Assembly (NCBI GenBank): GCA_902476265.1
Contig: CABSCP010000046.1
Span: 1-33,566 of the forward strand
DNA: 33,566 bases
From: an uncultured Lachnospiraceae bacterium
GTDB lineage: Bacteria; Bacillota; Clostridia; Lachnospirales; Lachnospiraceae
Reading direction: 5' to 3'
The notes under the pieces are model-generated. The model was not told the DNA's origin, made no database searches, and worked only from the letters and a program-made list of their open reading frames with translations. Made by a program: the position numbers and the translations under genes. Positions 8,029-14,877 of this stretch are shown in pieces (within the stretch, counting starts at the first letter, position 1; every line of letters starts with the position of its first letter).

Positions 8029-8670
8029 CTACAGGAAAATTTCCCAGATCAACTCCTTCACGGCGGGGATTAACAACAGAGCCGCGGCCCAGGCGGCCCC
8101 GGTGAGAAGCGCCGGTTCCAGCCGCAGGGAAGGATGGAGTTTTCGACACTTATCGGGCAGGGAAATTTCCCCGGCGATGGGCGGATAAAGCTTTCTTAAC
8201 AGAGAGAAGAGGCCAAACCCTGCCACCGCGCCCAGCGTATTCATCAAAACATCATCAATATCCGTTGCGCGGAAGGAAAAAAGCTGCAGAATTTCGATGG
8301 CCAGGGAAAAGACAAAGCCATAGAGAGTGGTACGGCGCAGCTTCTGAAAGGCGGGAAACAAAAGCGGCAGCAGAAATCCCACCGGCAAAAAAAGGATAAT
8401 ATTTTCTATGTATTGCGGAGTGTTGGTAAAAATATCTGCAAAAGGGACAAAATTTACATTGATATCCGCATGGAATTCATATATGCCGGGAACGCCTGTG
8501 ACGGCCAGGATGGCCGCGATAAAAAAGCAGAGAAGGGCATCTGCAATCGTATGTTTTAGAGGAAGATCCCCGATTTGCTTCCTCGCCAGAATCTCCAGCA
8601 GGATTAAAAAAGGCAGAACCGACAGGAAAGCGGCCGCAAAATTAACAAGAATATGTATAAGCAAAAACAT
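8029..8670 (-). CDS. VanZ-like family membrane protein
   Basis: 213-residue integral membrane protein with the VanZ-like core: NIILFLPVGFLLPLLFP, then SLAIEILQLFSFRATDIDDVLMNTLGAVAGF, split by a hydrophobic helix. At least five hydrophobic segments are visible, including an N-terminal one from residue 1 and one near the C-terminus. VanZ gives low-level teicoplanin resistance in Enterococcus, but most chromosomal VanZ-like proteins in Firmicutes have no known role and there are no other van genes here. Seven codons upstream an alternative ATG exists; the ATG at 8670 has GGAGG 7 nt before it. It is followed by the HAD phosphatase gene. Confidence 0.88.
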   Translation of the reverse strand: MFLLIHILVNFAAAFLSVLPFLILLEILARKQIGDLPLKHTIADALLCFFIAAILAVTGVPGIYEFHADINVNFVPFADIFTNTPQYIENIILFLPVGFLLPLLFPAFQKLRRTTLYGFVFSLAIEILQLFSFRATDIDDVLMNTLGAVAGFGLFSLLRKLYPPIAGEISLPDKCRKLHPSLRLEPALLTGAAWAAALLLIPAVKELIWEIFL

Positions 8671-8796
8671 TTCTATACCTCCGTTACACAACCATAGCAG
8701 TTAAAAGTGAAGATTACACGAAAAGTTCTTTAAGATTTTATTGCTGTTTCCCTGATAAAACGCGAAAATGTCACAAGCACTGCATGAATATCCTGA

Positions 8797-8826
8797 TTGC
8801 CAGGAAGCCTGTTTTGAGCTTATAAT
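8797..8826 (+). promoter_or_regulatory. Sigma-A promoter for the PNPOx-ferredoxin gene
   Basis: TTGCCA (8797-8802), an 18-nt spacer and a perfect TATAAT (8821-8826), about 41 nt before the ATG at 8868. It lies in the 197-nt divergent gap with the VanZ gene; no minus-strand promoter of similar quality was seen there. Confidence 0.75.
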
Positions 8827-8867
8827 GAGAGCAGAAACAGTTGGCCAGGCACACAGGAGGAAATCGG

Positions 8868-9473
8868 ATGAATGAGAAGGCAAGAAAATATGTGGATATG
8901 TTCCGTAAAGTAAAAATCGCGTCGGCTGCCACAGTGGATCAAAAAGGACACCCTCACAGCAGAATCATCAATGTGATGATTGCAGCGCCCGAGGGGATGT
9001 ATATTGTGACCTCCAAAGGAAAGCCCTTTTATGAACAGCTCGTTCAGACAGGGGAGATTGCTTTAAGCGCCATGTGCCCGGACTGTCAGTCCTTAAAGTT
9101 CACGGGAAAAGTCAGAATAGCGGAGAAAAAATGGGTGGACCGCGTTTTTGAGGAGAATCCCGGAATGAACGAGGTATATCCGGGAGACACCAGGTATATC
9201 CTGGATGCTTTTCTGATTTATGAGGGGCGCGGGGAATGGTTTGACCTTCTTCATTATCCGATCAGCCGGGAGACATTTGCCTATGGAGAGGAAGCGGATC
9301 AGCCGGGATTTGAGATAGGGGAAGCGTGTGTCGGCTGCGGAAGCTGTCTGACGGTCTGTCCTCAGAAATGTATCACGGAAGGGACGCCCTATTCCATTGA
9401 GCCGGCGCACTGCCTGGAATGCGGCGCATGCAGGGAGATTTGTCCGGCCGGGGCCATACATAGAAGGCACTGA
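8868..9473 (+). CDS. PNPOx-like flavin-binding domain fused to 2[4Fe-4S] ferredoxin
   Basis: 201 residues in two parts. Residues 1-140 look like a pyridoxamine 5'-phosphate oxidase-like split-barrel (FMN-binding) domain, with the typical start KIASAATVDQKGHPHSRIIN. Residues 150-201 are a bacterial ferredoxin with two CxxCxxCxxxC clusters: Cys154/157/160/164 and Cys182/185/188/192, each followed by Pro. The arrangement implies electron transfer between iron-sulfur clusters and a bound flavin in the cytosol. Such fusions are common in anaerobic Clostridia; the substrate is unknown. AGGAGG precedes the ATG by 8 nt. Two extra cysteines (MCPDC, residues 70 and 73) in the barrel are notable. The PsiE-like gene follows after 53 nt. 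Confidence 0.88.
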   Translation: MNEKARKYVDMFRKVKIASAATVDQKGHPHSRIINVMIAAPEGMYIVTSKGKPFYEQLVQTGEIALSAMCPDCQSLKFTGKVRIAEKKWVDRVFEENPGMNEVYPGDTRYILDAFLIYEGRGEWFDLLHYPISRETFAYGEEADQPGFEIGEACVGCGSCLTVCPQKCITEGTPYSIEPAHCLECGACREICPAGAIHRRH

Positions 9474-9526
9474 CCGTCGCTTACCAGACAGGTAAAAATA
9501 TTTTACGAAAGAGAAACGGAGGCTTT

Positions 9527-9937
9527 ATGAAGAAGCTGGGAAGCTGGATCAAAGAAGTTGTTTATATCATATCCGGATTTATGGAAATTCTGGTATCCGT
9601 CCTGATCACGGGGGCGGTGCTGATCATGATGGCAGGACTTTTGAAGGAATTATTCGCGCAGCCGCTTTCCTTTATGGAGATTGAAGGCTTCAATGAATTT
9701 CTGAGCGTGGCCCTGAGCCTTGTGGTAGGAATCGAATTTGTAAATCTATTGTGCAAGCATACAGCGGAAACGCTGATCGAAGTGCTGATGTTTGCCATCG
9801 CCCGCCAGGTCATTGTGGAACACCTGGACACTGCGCAGACTCTTATCGGGATCATTTCCATCGTCATTTTGTTTGCAGCCAGAAAGTATCTGCTTCTGGG
9901 GGAAAAGGACGGGAATCATCGGAAGGACGAACTATAA
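9527..9937 (+). CDS. PsiE-like small membrane protein
   Basis: 136 residues with four hydrophobic segments (about 12-40, 57-75, 82-97 and 104-122), resembling the phosphate-starvation-inducible PsiE family by topology, by the internal ALSLVVGIEFVNLL segment and by the IARQVIVEHLD-like loop. Function is unknown even in Escherichia coli. No Pho-box was identified upstream. GGAGG lies 6 nt before the ATG. It is 53 nt behind the PNPOx-ferredoxin gene and is followed by a terminator, so the two may form a transcript. Confidence 0.6.
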   Translation: MKKLGSWIKEVVYIISGFMEILVSVLITGAVLIMMAGLLKELFAQPLSFMEIEGFNEFLSVALSLVVGIEFVNLLCKHTAETLIEVLMFAIARQVIVEHLDTAQTLIGIISIVILFAARKYLLLGEKDGNHRKDEL

Positions 9938-9973
9938 AAGAATTGGAATACGGAAGAATTGTATTGCAAAAGT

Positions 9974-10022
9974 GCGCCGGTTTTGCTACCATGAATGCGT
10001 AGAAAGCGAACCGGCGTTTTTT
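9974..10022 (+). terminator. Rho-independent terminator before ahcY
   Basis: CGCCGGTT (9975-9982) pairs with AACCGGCG (10009-10016), with an inner CTAC/GTAG stem, followed by TTTTTT. It ends the PsiE-like transcript. The position upstream of ahcY prompted a check for an SAH riboswitch, but the sequence is better explained as a terminator followed by a separate promoter. Confidence 0.85.
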
Positions 10023-10040
10023 GACGCGATTTTGACAGTG

Positions 10041-10069
10041 TTGACAGGGCAGACGACCAACACTTTAAT
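10041..10069 (+). promoter_or_regulatory. Sigma-A promoter for ahcY with tandem -35 boxes
   Basis: TTGACA (10041-10046), 17-nt spacer, TTTAAT (10064-10069). A second TTGACA lies 9 nt upstream (10032-10037), so TTGACAG is tandemly repeated, and a TTGACG occurs at 10021. The predicted 5' leader is about 43 nt. Confidence 0.75.
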
Positions 10070-10118
10070 AAAAATTCGGCTGATTGACAAAGGCTATTTC
10101 ATATGGAGGAGAAAGAGT

Positions 10119-11366
10119 ATGAACAGTGAAATCAGAGACATCAGTTTAGCCGGATCCGGCGAACAGAAAATTGAGTGGGTGAAAAGGAACTGTGACCTTT
10201 TGAGAACGCTGGAAGAGGAGTTTTCGGTGTCCAAACCCTTTGCAGGTAAAAAAATTGCCCTTTCCGTGCACCTGGAAGCAAAGACCGCATATCTTTGTAA
10301 AGTGCTGGCGGCAGGCGGCGCCGAAATGTATGTGACGGGCTCCAATCCGCTTTCCACACAGGATGATGTGGCGGCGGCCCTGGTGAAGGCAGGCCTGGAA
10401 GTTCATGCATGGTACGGCGCGACGGAAGAAGAATATAACCGTCATATCCGGGCGGTGCTCGATGCAGGGCCCAATATCGTGATCGATGACGGCGGCGATC
10501 TGGTGCATATGATTCATACCAAACTGACGCATCTGATCCCCAATATCATCGGGGGCTGTGAAGAAACCACCACAGGCATCATCCGCCTGGAAGCCATGAA
10601 CAGGGCGGGACAGCTGAAGTTCCCCATGGTCCGCGTCAACAATGCGGACTGCAAGCATTTCTTTGACAATCGTTACGGCACGGGCCAGTCCGTATGGGAC
10701 GGCGTCATGCGAACCACGAACCTGATTGTGGCAGGGAAAAATGTGGTGGTGGCAGGCTATGGCTGGTGTGGTAAAGGCGTTGCCATGAGAGCGAAGGGCC
10801 TGGGCGCGAAAGTAATCGTGACCGAGGTCAATCCGGTGAAGGCCATCGAAGCGGTGATGGATGGCTTTGAAGTGATGCCCATGAAGGACGCGGCCGCTGT
10901 CGGCGATTTCTTTGTGACTGTGACCGGCTGTGATAAAGTCATTGACGAAGAGGACTTTGCAGAGATGAAGGACGGCGCGATCCTCTGCAATGCGGGCCAC
11001 TTTGATTGTGAGATCGACATGGCGCGCCTGCGTGAAATTGCGGTGGAAACAAAGGAAATGCGCAAGAATATCATGGGATATAAACTGCCCTCGGGACAGT
11101 GGATTTTTGTGCTGGGGGAAGGACGCCTGGTAAATCTTGCCTGCGGCGACGGGCATCCTGCGGAAATTATGGATATGAGCTTTGCCATCCAGGCGCTTTC
11201 CGCGAAATATCTGGTGGAGCATGGCAGTGAACTGACGGAAAAACTGATTGATGTACCCCGCAGCGTGGATGAGGACGTTGCGGCAAGGAAACTGGCTTTC
11301 CTGGGAAAACATATTGACATTCTGACTGCAGAGCAGGAAGCATACCTGAACAAATCACTGGTATGA
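10119..11366 (+). CDS. ahcY: S-adenosylhomocysteine hydrolase (archaeal/Thermotoga-type)
   Basis: 415 residues. It reversibly cleaves S-adenosylhomocysteine to adenosine and homocysteine in the cytosol, recycling the by-product of methylation, with tightly bound NAD. Visible: GSNPLSTQDD (residues 74-83), EETTTG with catalytic Glu149, Lys179 and Asp183 in DCKHFFDN, the NAD-binding GYGWCGKG (213-220) and the late NAGHFDCEID. GYGWCGKG, YGTGQS and the absence of a C-terminal KPDHYRY-like tail mark the short archaeal/Thermotoga subgroup rather than the bacterial-eukaryotic type. Some archaeal members prefer S-inosylhomocysteine, so substrate preference is open. Upstream extension in the same frame reaches 9792, but the ATG at 10119 has TGGAGGAGAAAGAG in front. 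A small unknown gene follows after 31 nt. Confidence 0.94.
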   Translation: MNSEIRDISLAGSGEQKIEWVKRNCDLLRTLEEEFSVSKPFAGKKIALSVHLEAKTAYLCKVLAAGGAEMYVTGSNPLSTQDDVAAALVKAGLEVHAWYGATEEEYNRHIRAVLDAGPNIVIDDGGDLVHMIHTKLTHLIPNIIGGCEETTTGIIRLEAMNRAGQLKFPMVRVNNADCKHFFDNRYGTGQSVWDGVMRTTNLIVAGKNVVVAGYGWCGKGVAMRAKGLGAKVIVTEVNPVKAIEAVMDGFEVMPMKDAAAVGDFFVTVTGCDKVIDEEDFAEMKDGAILCNAGHFDCEIDMARLREIAVETKEMRKNIMGYKLPSGQWIFVLGEGRLVNLACGDGHPAEIMDMSFAIQALSAKYLVEHGSELTEKLIDVPRSVDEDVAARKLAFLGKHIDILTAEQEAYLNKSLV

Positions 11367-11397
11367 GTCTGACCGCCTGCAGAGAAAGGCGGCAGCC

Positions 11398-11787
11398 ATG
11401 AAGGTAATGGAATTTATCAATGCCCATCGGGAGGATGAGGACGGATGCGAATGCATGATCCTGCCCGACGGCAGTGTGGAAGAACCGCTTCCTTCCCATA
11501 TCAACTGCCTGATGAACCTGTCAGGGGAAGAACCGGCGGTCCTGCACGGGATGATGGAAAAGAATATGGAACCGCTTTTCTGGCTGGCAGAGTTTACGGG
11601 TTGTATGTCGGTCTGGCCCACCAGGGTGGTCTCACCGTCCCATCCCACCGCACAACAGTTGGAAACCCTGGAAGAGCTCTACGGCGCGGCCCTGCTTGCG
11701 CCCAAATATCTGACGGAACAGCCGGATGCATATTATGAAGATAGCGTGAAGCGGGCGAAAGACCGGCTTACAGCAAAAAGAAGATAA
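11398..11787 (+). CDS. Conserved hypothetical protein downstream of ahcY
   Basis: 129 residues, not recognised. Predicted soluble and acidic, with no signal peptide or membrane helix. The N-terminal 60 residues contain a short Cys pair (CECM) and HINCLMNLSGEE; the C-terminus is rich in charged residues. It begins 31 nt after the ahcY stop, with an AAAGGCGG-type ribosome binding site, and ends at a terminator, so it is almost certainly in the ahcY transcript. A role linked to SAH recycling is only suggested by that position. An alternative ATG lies at 11407. Confidence 0.65.
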   Translation: MKVMEFINAHREDEDGCECMILPDGSVEEPLPSHINCLMNLSGEEPAVLHGMMEKNMEPLFWLAEFTGCMSVWPTRVVSPSHPTAQQLETLEELYGAALLAPKYLTEQPDAYYEDSVKRAKDRLTAKRR

Positions 11788-11790
11788 CGG

Positions 11791-11844
11791 AAAAGCAGCG
11801 CGGCTCAGAGAGGATATCATCATCAGAAGCCCGCTGCTTTTTCA
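11791..11844 (+). terminator. Rho-independent terminator after the ahcY unit
   Basis: AAAAGCAGCGCGGCT (11791-11805) pairs with AGCCCGCTGCTTTTT (from about 11828) with one bulge, ending in a T-run. The next gene starts 30 nt later. Confidence 0.75.
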
Positions 11845-11873
11845 TTTTGCCGCAAAACGGCGGAAAGGCAGCT

Positions 11874-12668
11874 ATGAGAGAAATTATTGATTTTCACACA
11901 CATCCTTTTTTTGATCAGAGGGAAAATTCCTGCATATACCGGGAGGAGTTTCCGCTTTCTTATGAGGAGGAAATCAGGGATTTGAAAAAGGCAGGCATCG
12001 GCAGGATCTGCGGCTCTGTGATTTCCAGAGAGGGGTATCGTAAGGAAAGAGGATTTGAACAGATAGAAGAACTGAATCAAAAAGCGCTGGAAATCCATGA
12101 AATACAAAAAGAGTTTTATGTGCCCGGATTTCATATCCATCCGGCTTTTGTCAGGGAATCGATGGAAACCATAGAACAGATGCACCAAAAAGGCTTCCGG
12201 CTGATTGGGGAACTGGTGCCTTACATGCAGGGCTGGTCTGAATACGGCCTGGATTACGGCAGCAGAGAACTCACGGAAATTCTGCGGCTTGCGGGAGAGT
12301 ACGGTATGGTTGTGAGCTATCACACGATAGTGGAGCAGCAGGAACAGATGGAACAGATGATAGCAGACAATCCCGGGGTTACTTTCGTGGCCGCCCATCC
12401 GGGAGAGCGGGAATCCTATATGTTCCACCTGGAGCGTTTATGTAAATATGAAAATGCCTTCCTGGATCTTTCCGGCACAGGCCTGTTCCGCTATGGAATG
12501 CTGTATGCAGGTGTGCAAAAGGCGGGCGCCGAAAAGTTTTTGTTCGGGACGGATTATCCGATCATAAATCCCGCAATGTATGTCGGGGCAGTGGAGTTTG
12601 AACACATTTCAGAGGCGGACAGGGAATTGATATTCGCCGGTAATGCGAAGAGGATACTGGGGCTGTAA
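11874..12668 (+). CDS. Amidohydrolase family protein (amidohydrolase_2-like TIM barrel)
   Basis: 264-residue metal-dependent hydrolase of the amidohydrolase superfamily. It starts with the strand-1 motif DFHTHPF (His-x-His), then LVPYMQGW, VSYHTIVE (metal His), AAHPGE, and FGTDYP with the C-terminal barrel Asp. This layout fits the PF04909-type decarboxylase/hydrolase group more than adenosine deaminases. The substrate is unknown. The frame could start at a TTG at 11847, but the ATG at 11874 has GGAAAGG about 8 nt upstream and lies directly before the conserved motif. It is separated from the ahcY unit by a terminator; the next gene has its own promoter, so it may be monocistronic. Confidence 0.8.
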   Translation: MREIIDFHTHPFFDQRENSCIYREEFPLSYEEEIRDLKKAGIGRICGSVISREGYRKERGFEQIEELNQKALEIHEIQKEFYVPGFHIHPAFVRESMETIEQMHQKGFRLIGELVPYMQGWSEYGLDYGSRELTEILRLAGEYGMVVSYHTIVEQQEQMEQMIADNPGVTFVAAHPGERESYMFHLERLCKYENAFLDLSGTGLFRYGMLYAGVQKAGAEKFLFGTDYPIINPAMYVGAVEFEHISEADRELIFAGNAKRILGL

Positions 12669-12720
12669 AGGGGGCTTTCAATGGCAGTTCGCTGCACGGA
12701 AAGAAACATGGTTTTATACA

Positions 12721-12749
12721 TTGACGGACAACCCCGGAAAACATACAAT
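12721..12749 (+). promoter_or_regulatory. Sigma-A promoter for the GH42-GH35 operon
   Basis: TTGACG (12721-12726), 17-nt spacer, TACAAT (12744-12749), 34 nt before the GH42 ATG. No clear operator palindrome was seen around it. Confidence 0.75.
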
Positions 12750-12783
12750 TGATGTAATAAATCATTTAGGAGGGCAAAGAGGT

Positions 12784-14877
12784 ATGGGTGCATTGCTGCA
12801 CGGAGGGGATTATAATCCGGAACAATGGCTGGACAGGCCGGATCTGCTGGAGAAAGATATTCAATATTTTTTGAAGGCGAAAATAAATACGGTGACGCTG
12901 GGAGTCTTCGCCTGGGCCAAGCTGGAACCGGCGGAGGGATGTTATACCTTTGACTGGCTGGAACAGATCATCGACAGGCTGTGGGAGAACGGCATCGGCG
13001 TGATCCTGGCAACACCCTCAGGAGCCCGGCCGCGCTGGCTGGCTGAGAAGTATCCGGAGGTGCTCCGGGTGACCGCAGAAAGGGAGCGCAACCTTTTCGG
13101 GATGCGGCACAATCACTGCCTGACTTCGCCTGTGTACCGCCAAAAAGTGTATCAGATCGACAGGGAGCTGGCACGGCGATTCGGCGGCCATCCTGCGGTG
13201 AAACTATGGCATATCTCCAACGAGCTGGGAGGAGAATGCCACTGCCCCCTGTGCCAGGAAGCGTTCCGGAACTGGCTCAGGAAGCGGTACGGCACCATTG
13301 AGAAGTTAAACGAGAGCTGGTGGACCACATTTTGGAGTCATACCTACGACAGCTTTGATCAGGTGGAAAGTCCCTCGTCTCTGGGGGAAACTTCCGTCAT
13401 GGGACTCACTCTGGACTGGAAACGGTTTGTTTCGGATCAGCTGATCGATCTGGCAAAAGAAGAAGTCCGCGCACTCCGGGAAGGCGGATCCGACAAACCC
13501 ACCACGGTGAACATGATGTATCATTTCGGAGGGATCGACTACTTCCGCCTGGCAGAGGCAGTGGATGTGGTTTCCTGGGACAGCTATCCCGTCTGGCACA
13601 AACATTCCGACCGGGAGATCGCAGAACGGACAGCGTTCTGGCATGATGTGATCCGCAGTTTGAAACGGAAACCGTTTCTGCTGATGGAGTCCTGTCCGGC
13701 GGCAACCAACTGGCAGGGAGTCAGCAAGCTGAAAAAACCCGGCGTGGTGGAAGCCTCCGCCCTGCAGAGCATTGCCCATGGCGCTGACGGAGCATTGTAT
13801 TTCCAAATGCGTCAGTCCAGAGGGTCCTATGAAAAATTTCACGGAGCCCTGATCGATCATTATGGCGGCGATGACACCCGCACCTTCCGGGAGGTATGCG
13901 GCGCCGGCGCAATGCTGGAGAGTCTTGCGGAAATCAGGGGAGCCGGGACAAATGCCCGTGCGGCGGTGCTGTATGACTGGGAGAATAACTGGGCGTTGGA
14001 AGGCTCTCTGGGGCCCCGCAATGACGGCCTGTACCAGGAAGAGTGCATTGAAAAGTCCTACCGAGCCCTTCGCAGGCTGGGACTGGATGTGGATGTGATC
14101 GACCAGAGCGTTCCGCTGGAGAACTATCGTCTGGCGGCGGTTCCCATGCAGTATCTTTTTCATGACGGTTTTGCGGACAGCCTGAAAAATTTTGTGGAAA
14201 AGGGAGGTCTGCTGGTGATGACCTACTGGTCCGGCGTGGTGGACGAAAGCGACCTGTGCTTTCTGGGAGAGACGCCCCACGGCATGACAGAGGTGCTGGG
14301 ACTGCGCCGGGAAGAAATCGACGGACTCTATGACTGGGAAGAAAATCATATCTGCAGGCGCGAAGCTGCTTTTGATGATGAGGATTGTACGGGGCAGGTA
14401 CTTGCGGGGATGAAGGAAAGTTATGTCTGCAAAAATCTCTGCGAATTGGTGAAACCTTACAGCGCACAGACATTGATGACCTATGGCGAAGATTTTTACG
14501 CCGGATATCCTGCGCTTTTATGCAGCCGTTTTGGGGAAGGGACCGCATATTATGTCTGCGCCGATGCAGAGCAGGAATTTTACGATGATCTGTACCGGGG
14601 ACTTGCCCGGCAGGCAGATCTTTATTCCCCTTTTGAAGGAGATATACCCGCAGGTGTGGAGGTGACCAGCCGGGCAGGGATAGATGAGAACGGAAGCGCA
14701 GTTACGTATCTGTTCCTTCAGAATTTTTCCGGCGGTCCGGTACAACTGAAACTGCCGCAGGGAAAGGTGATCTACGGACCCGGGGACGGGAAACTGCCGA
14801 ATTATGGAGGTCTGGTGCTGCGGCAGATTTTAGAAGCGCCATCATCGGAAATATATACAGAAGGAGAAAAAGAATGA
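12784..14877 (+). CDS. Beta-galactosidase, glycoside hydrolase family 42
   Basis: 697 residues, full length for GH42. It hydrolyses terminal beta-D-galactosyl linkages of imported oligosaccharides; there is no signal peptide, so it acts in the cytosol. The catalytic barrel opens with GGDYNPEQW. The acid/base is Glu147 in HISNELGG and the nucleophile Glu302 in LLMESCP. Four cysteines, Cys112, 152, 154 and 157, match the zinc site of Thermus-type GH42 enzymes. A trimerisation domain (about 390-610) and small C-terminal beta domain follow. An upstream in-frame extension of 47 codons is rejected because TAGGAGG lies 10 nt before the ATG at 12784 and the promoter lies inside the extension. The stop overlaps the start of the GH35 gene by 4 nt, so both are translationally coupled. 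Confidence 0.95.
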   Translation: MGALLHGGDYNPEQWLDRPDLLEKDIQYFLKAKINTVTLGVFAWAKLEPAEGCYTFDWLEQIIDRLWENGIGVILATPSGARPRWLAEKYPEVLRVTAERERNLFGMRHNHCLTSPVYRQKVYQIDRELARRFGGHPAVKLWHISNELGGECHCPLCQEAFRNWLRKRYGTIEKLNESWWTTFWSHTYDSFDQVESPSSLGETSVMGLTLDWKRFVSDQLIDLAKEEVRALREGGSDKPTTVNMMYHFGGIDYFRLAEAVDVVSWDSYPVWHKHSDREIAERTAFWHDVIRSLKRKPFLLMESCPAATNWQGVSKLKKPGVVEASALQSIAHGADGALYFQMRQSRGSYEKFHGALIDHYGGDDTRTFREVCGAGAMLESLAEIRGAGTNARAAVLYDWENNWALEGSLGPRNDGLYQEECIEKSYRALRRLGLDVDVIDQSVPLENYRLAAVPMQYLFHDGFADSLKNFVEKGGLLVMTYWSGVVDESDLCFLGETPHGMTEVLGLRREEIDGLYDWEENHICRREAAFDDEDCTGQVLAGMKESYVCKNLCELVKPYSAQTLMTYGEDFYAGYPALLCSRFGEGTAYYVCADAEQEFYDDLYRGLARQADLYSPFEGDIPAGVEVTSRAGIDENGSAVTYLFLQNFSGGPVQLKLPQGKVIYGPGDGKLPNYGGLVLRQILEAPSSEIYTEGEKE

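Noticed and set aside
9938..10118. Possible SAH riboswitch upstream of ahcY
   Set aside because: The only strong hairpin is followed by a T-run and lies upstream of a good promoter (10041-10069); the remaining leader is only about 43 nt, too short for an SAH riboswitch.
10146..11312. 388-codon open frame on the minus strand opposite ahcY
   Set aside because: The protein is low-complexity His/Phe/Arg-rich as expected for the antisense of a GC-third-position gene, has no family motif and no ribosome binding site; ahcY on the plus strand is unmistakable.
13306..14349. 347-codon minus-strand open frame opposite the GH42 gene
   Set aside because: Antisense shadow of the GH42 gene whose catalytic motifs are intact; no motif in the translated shadow.
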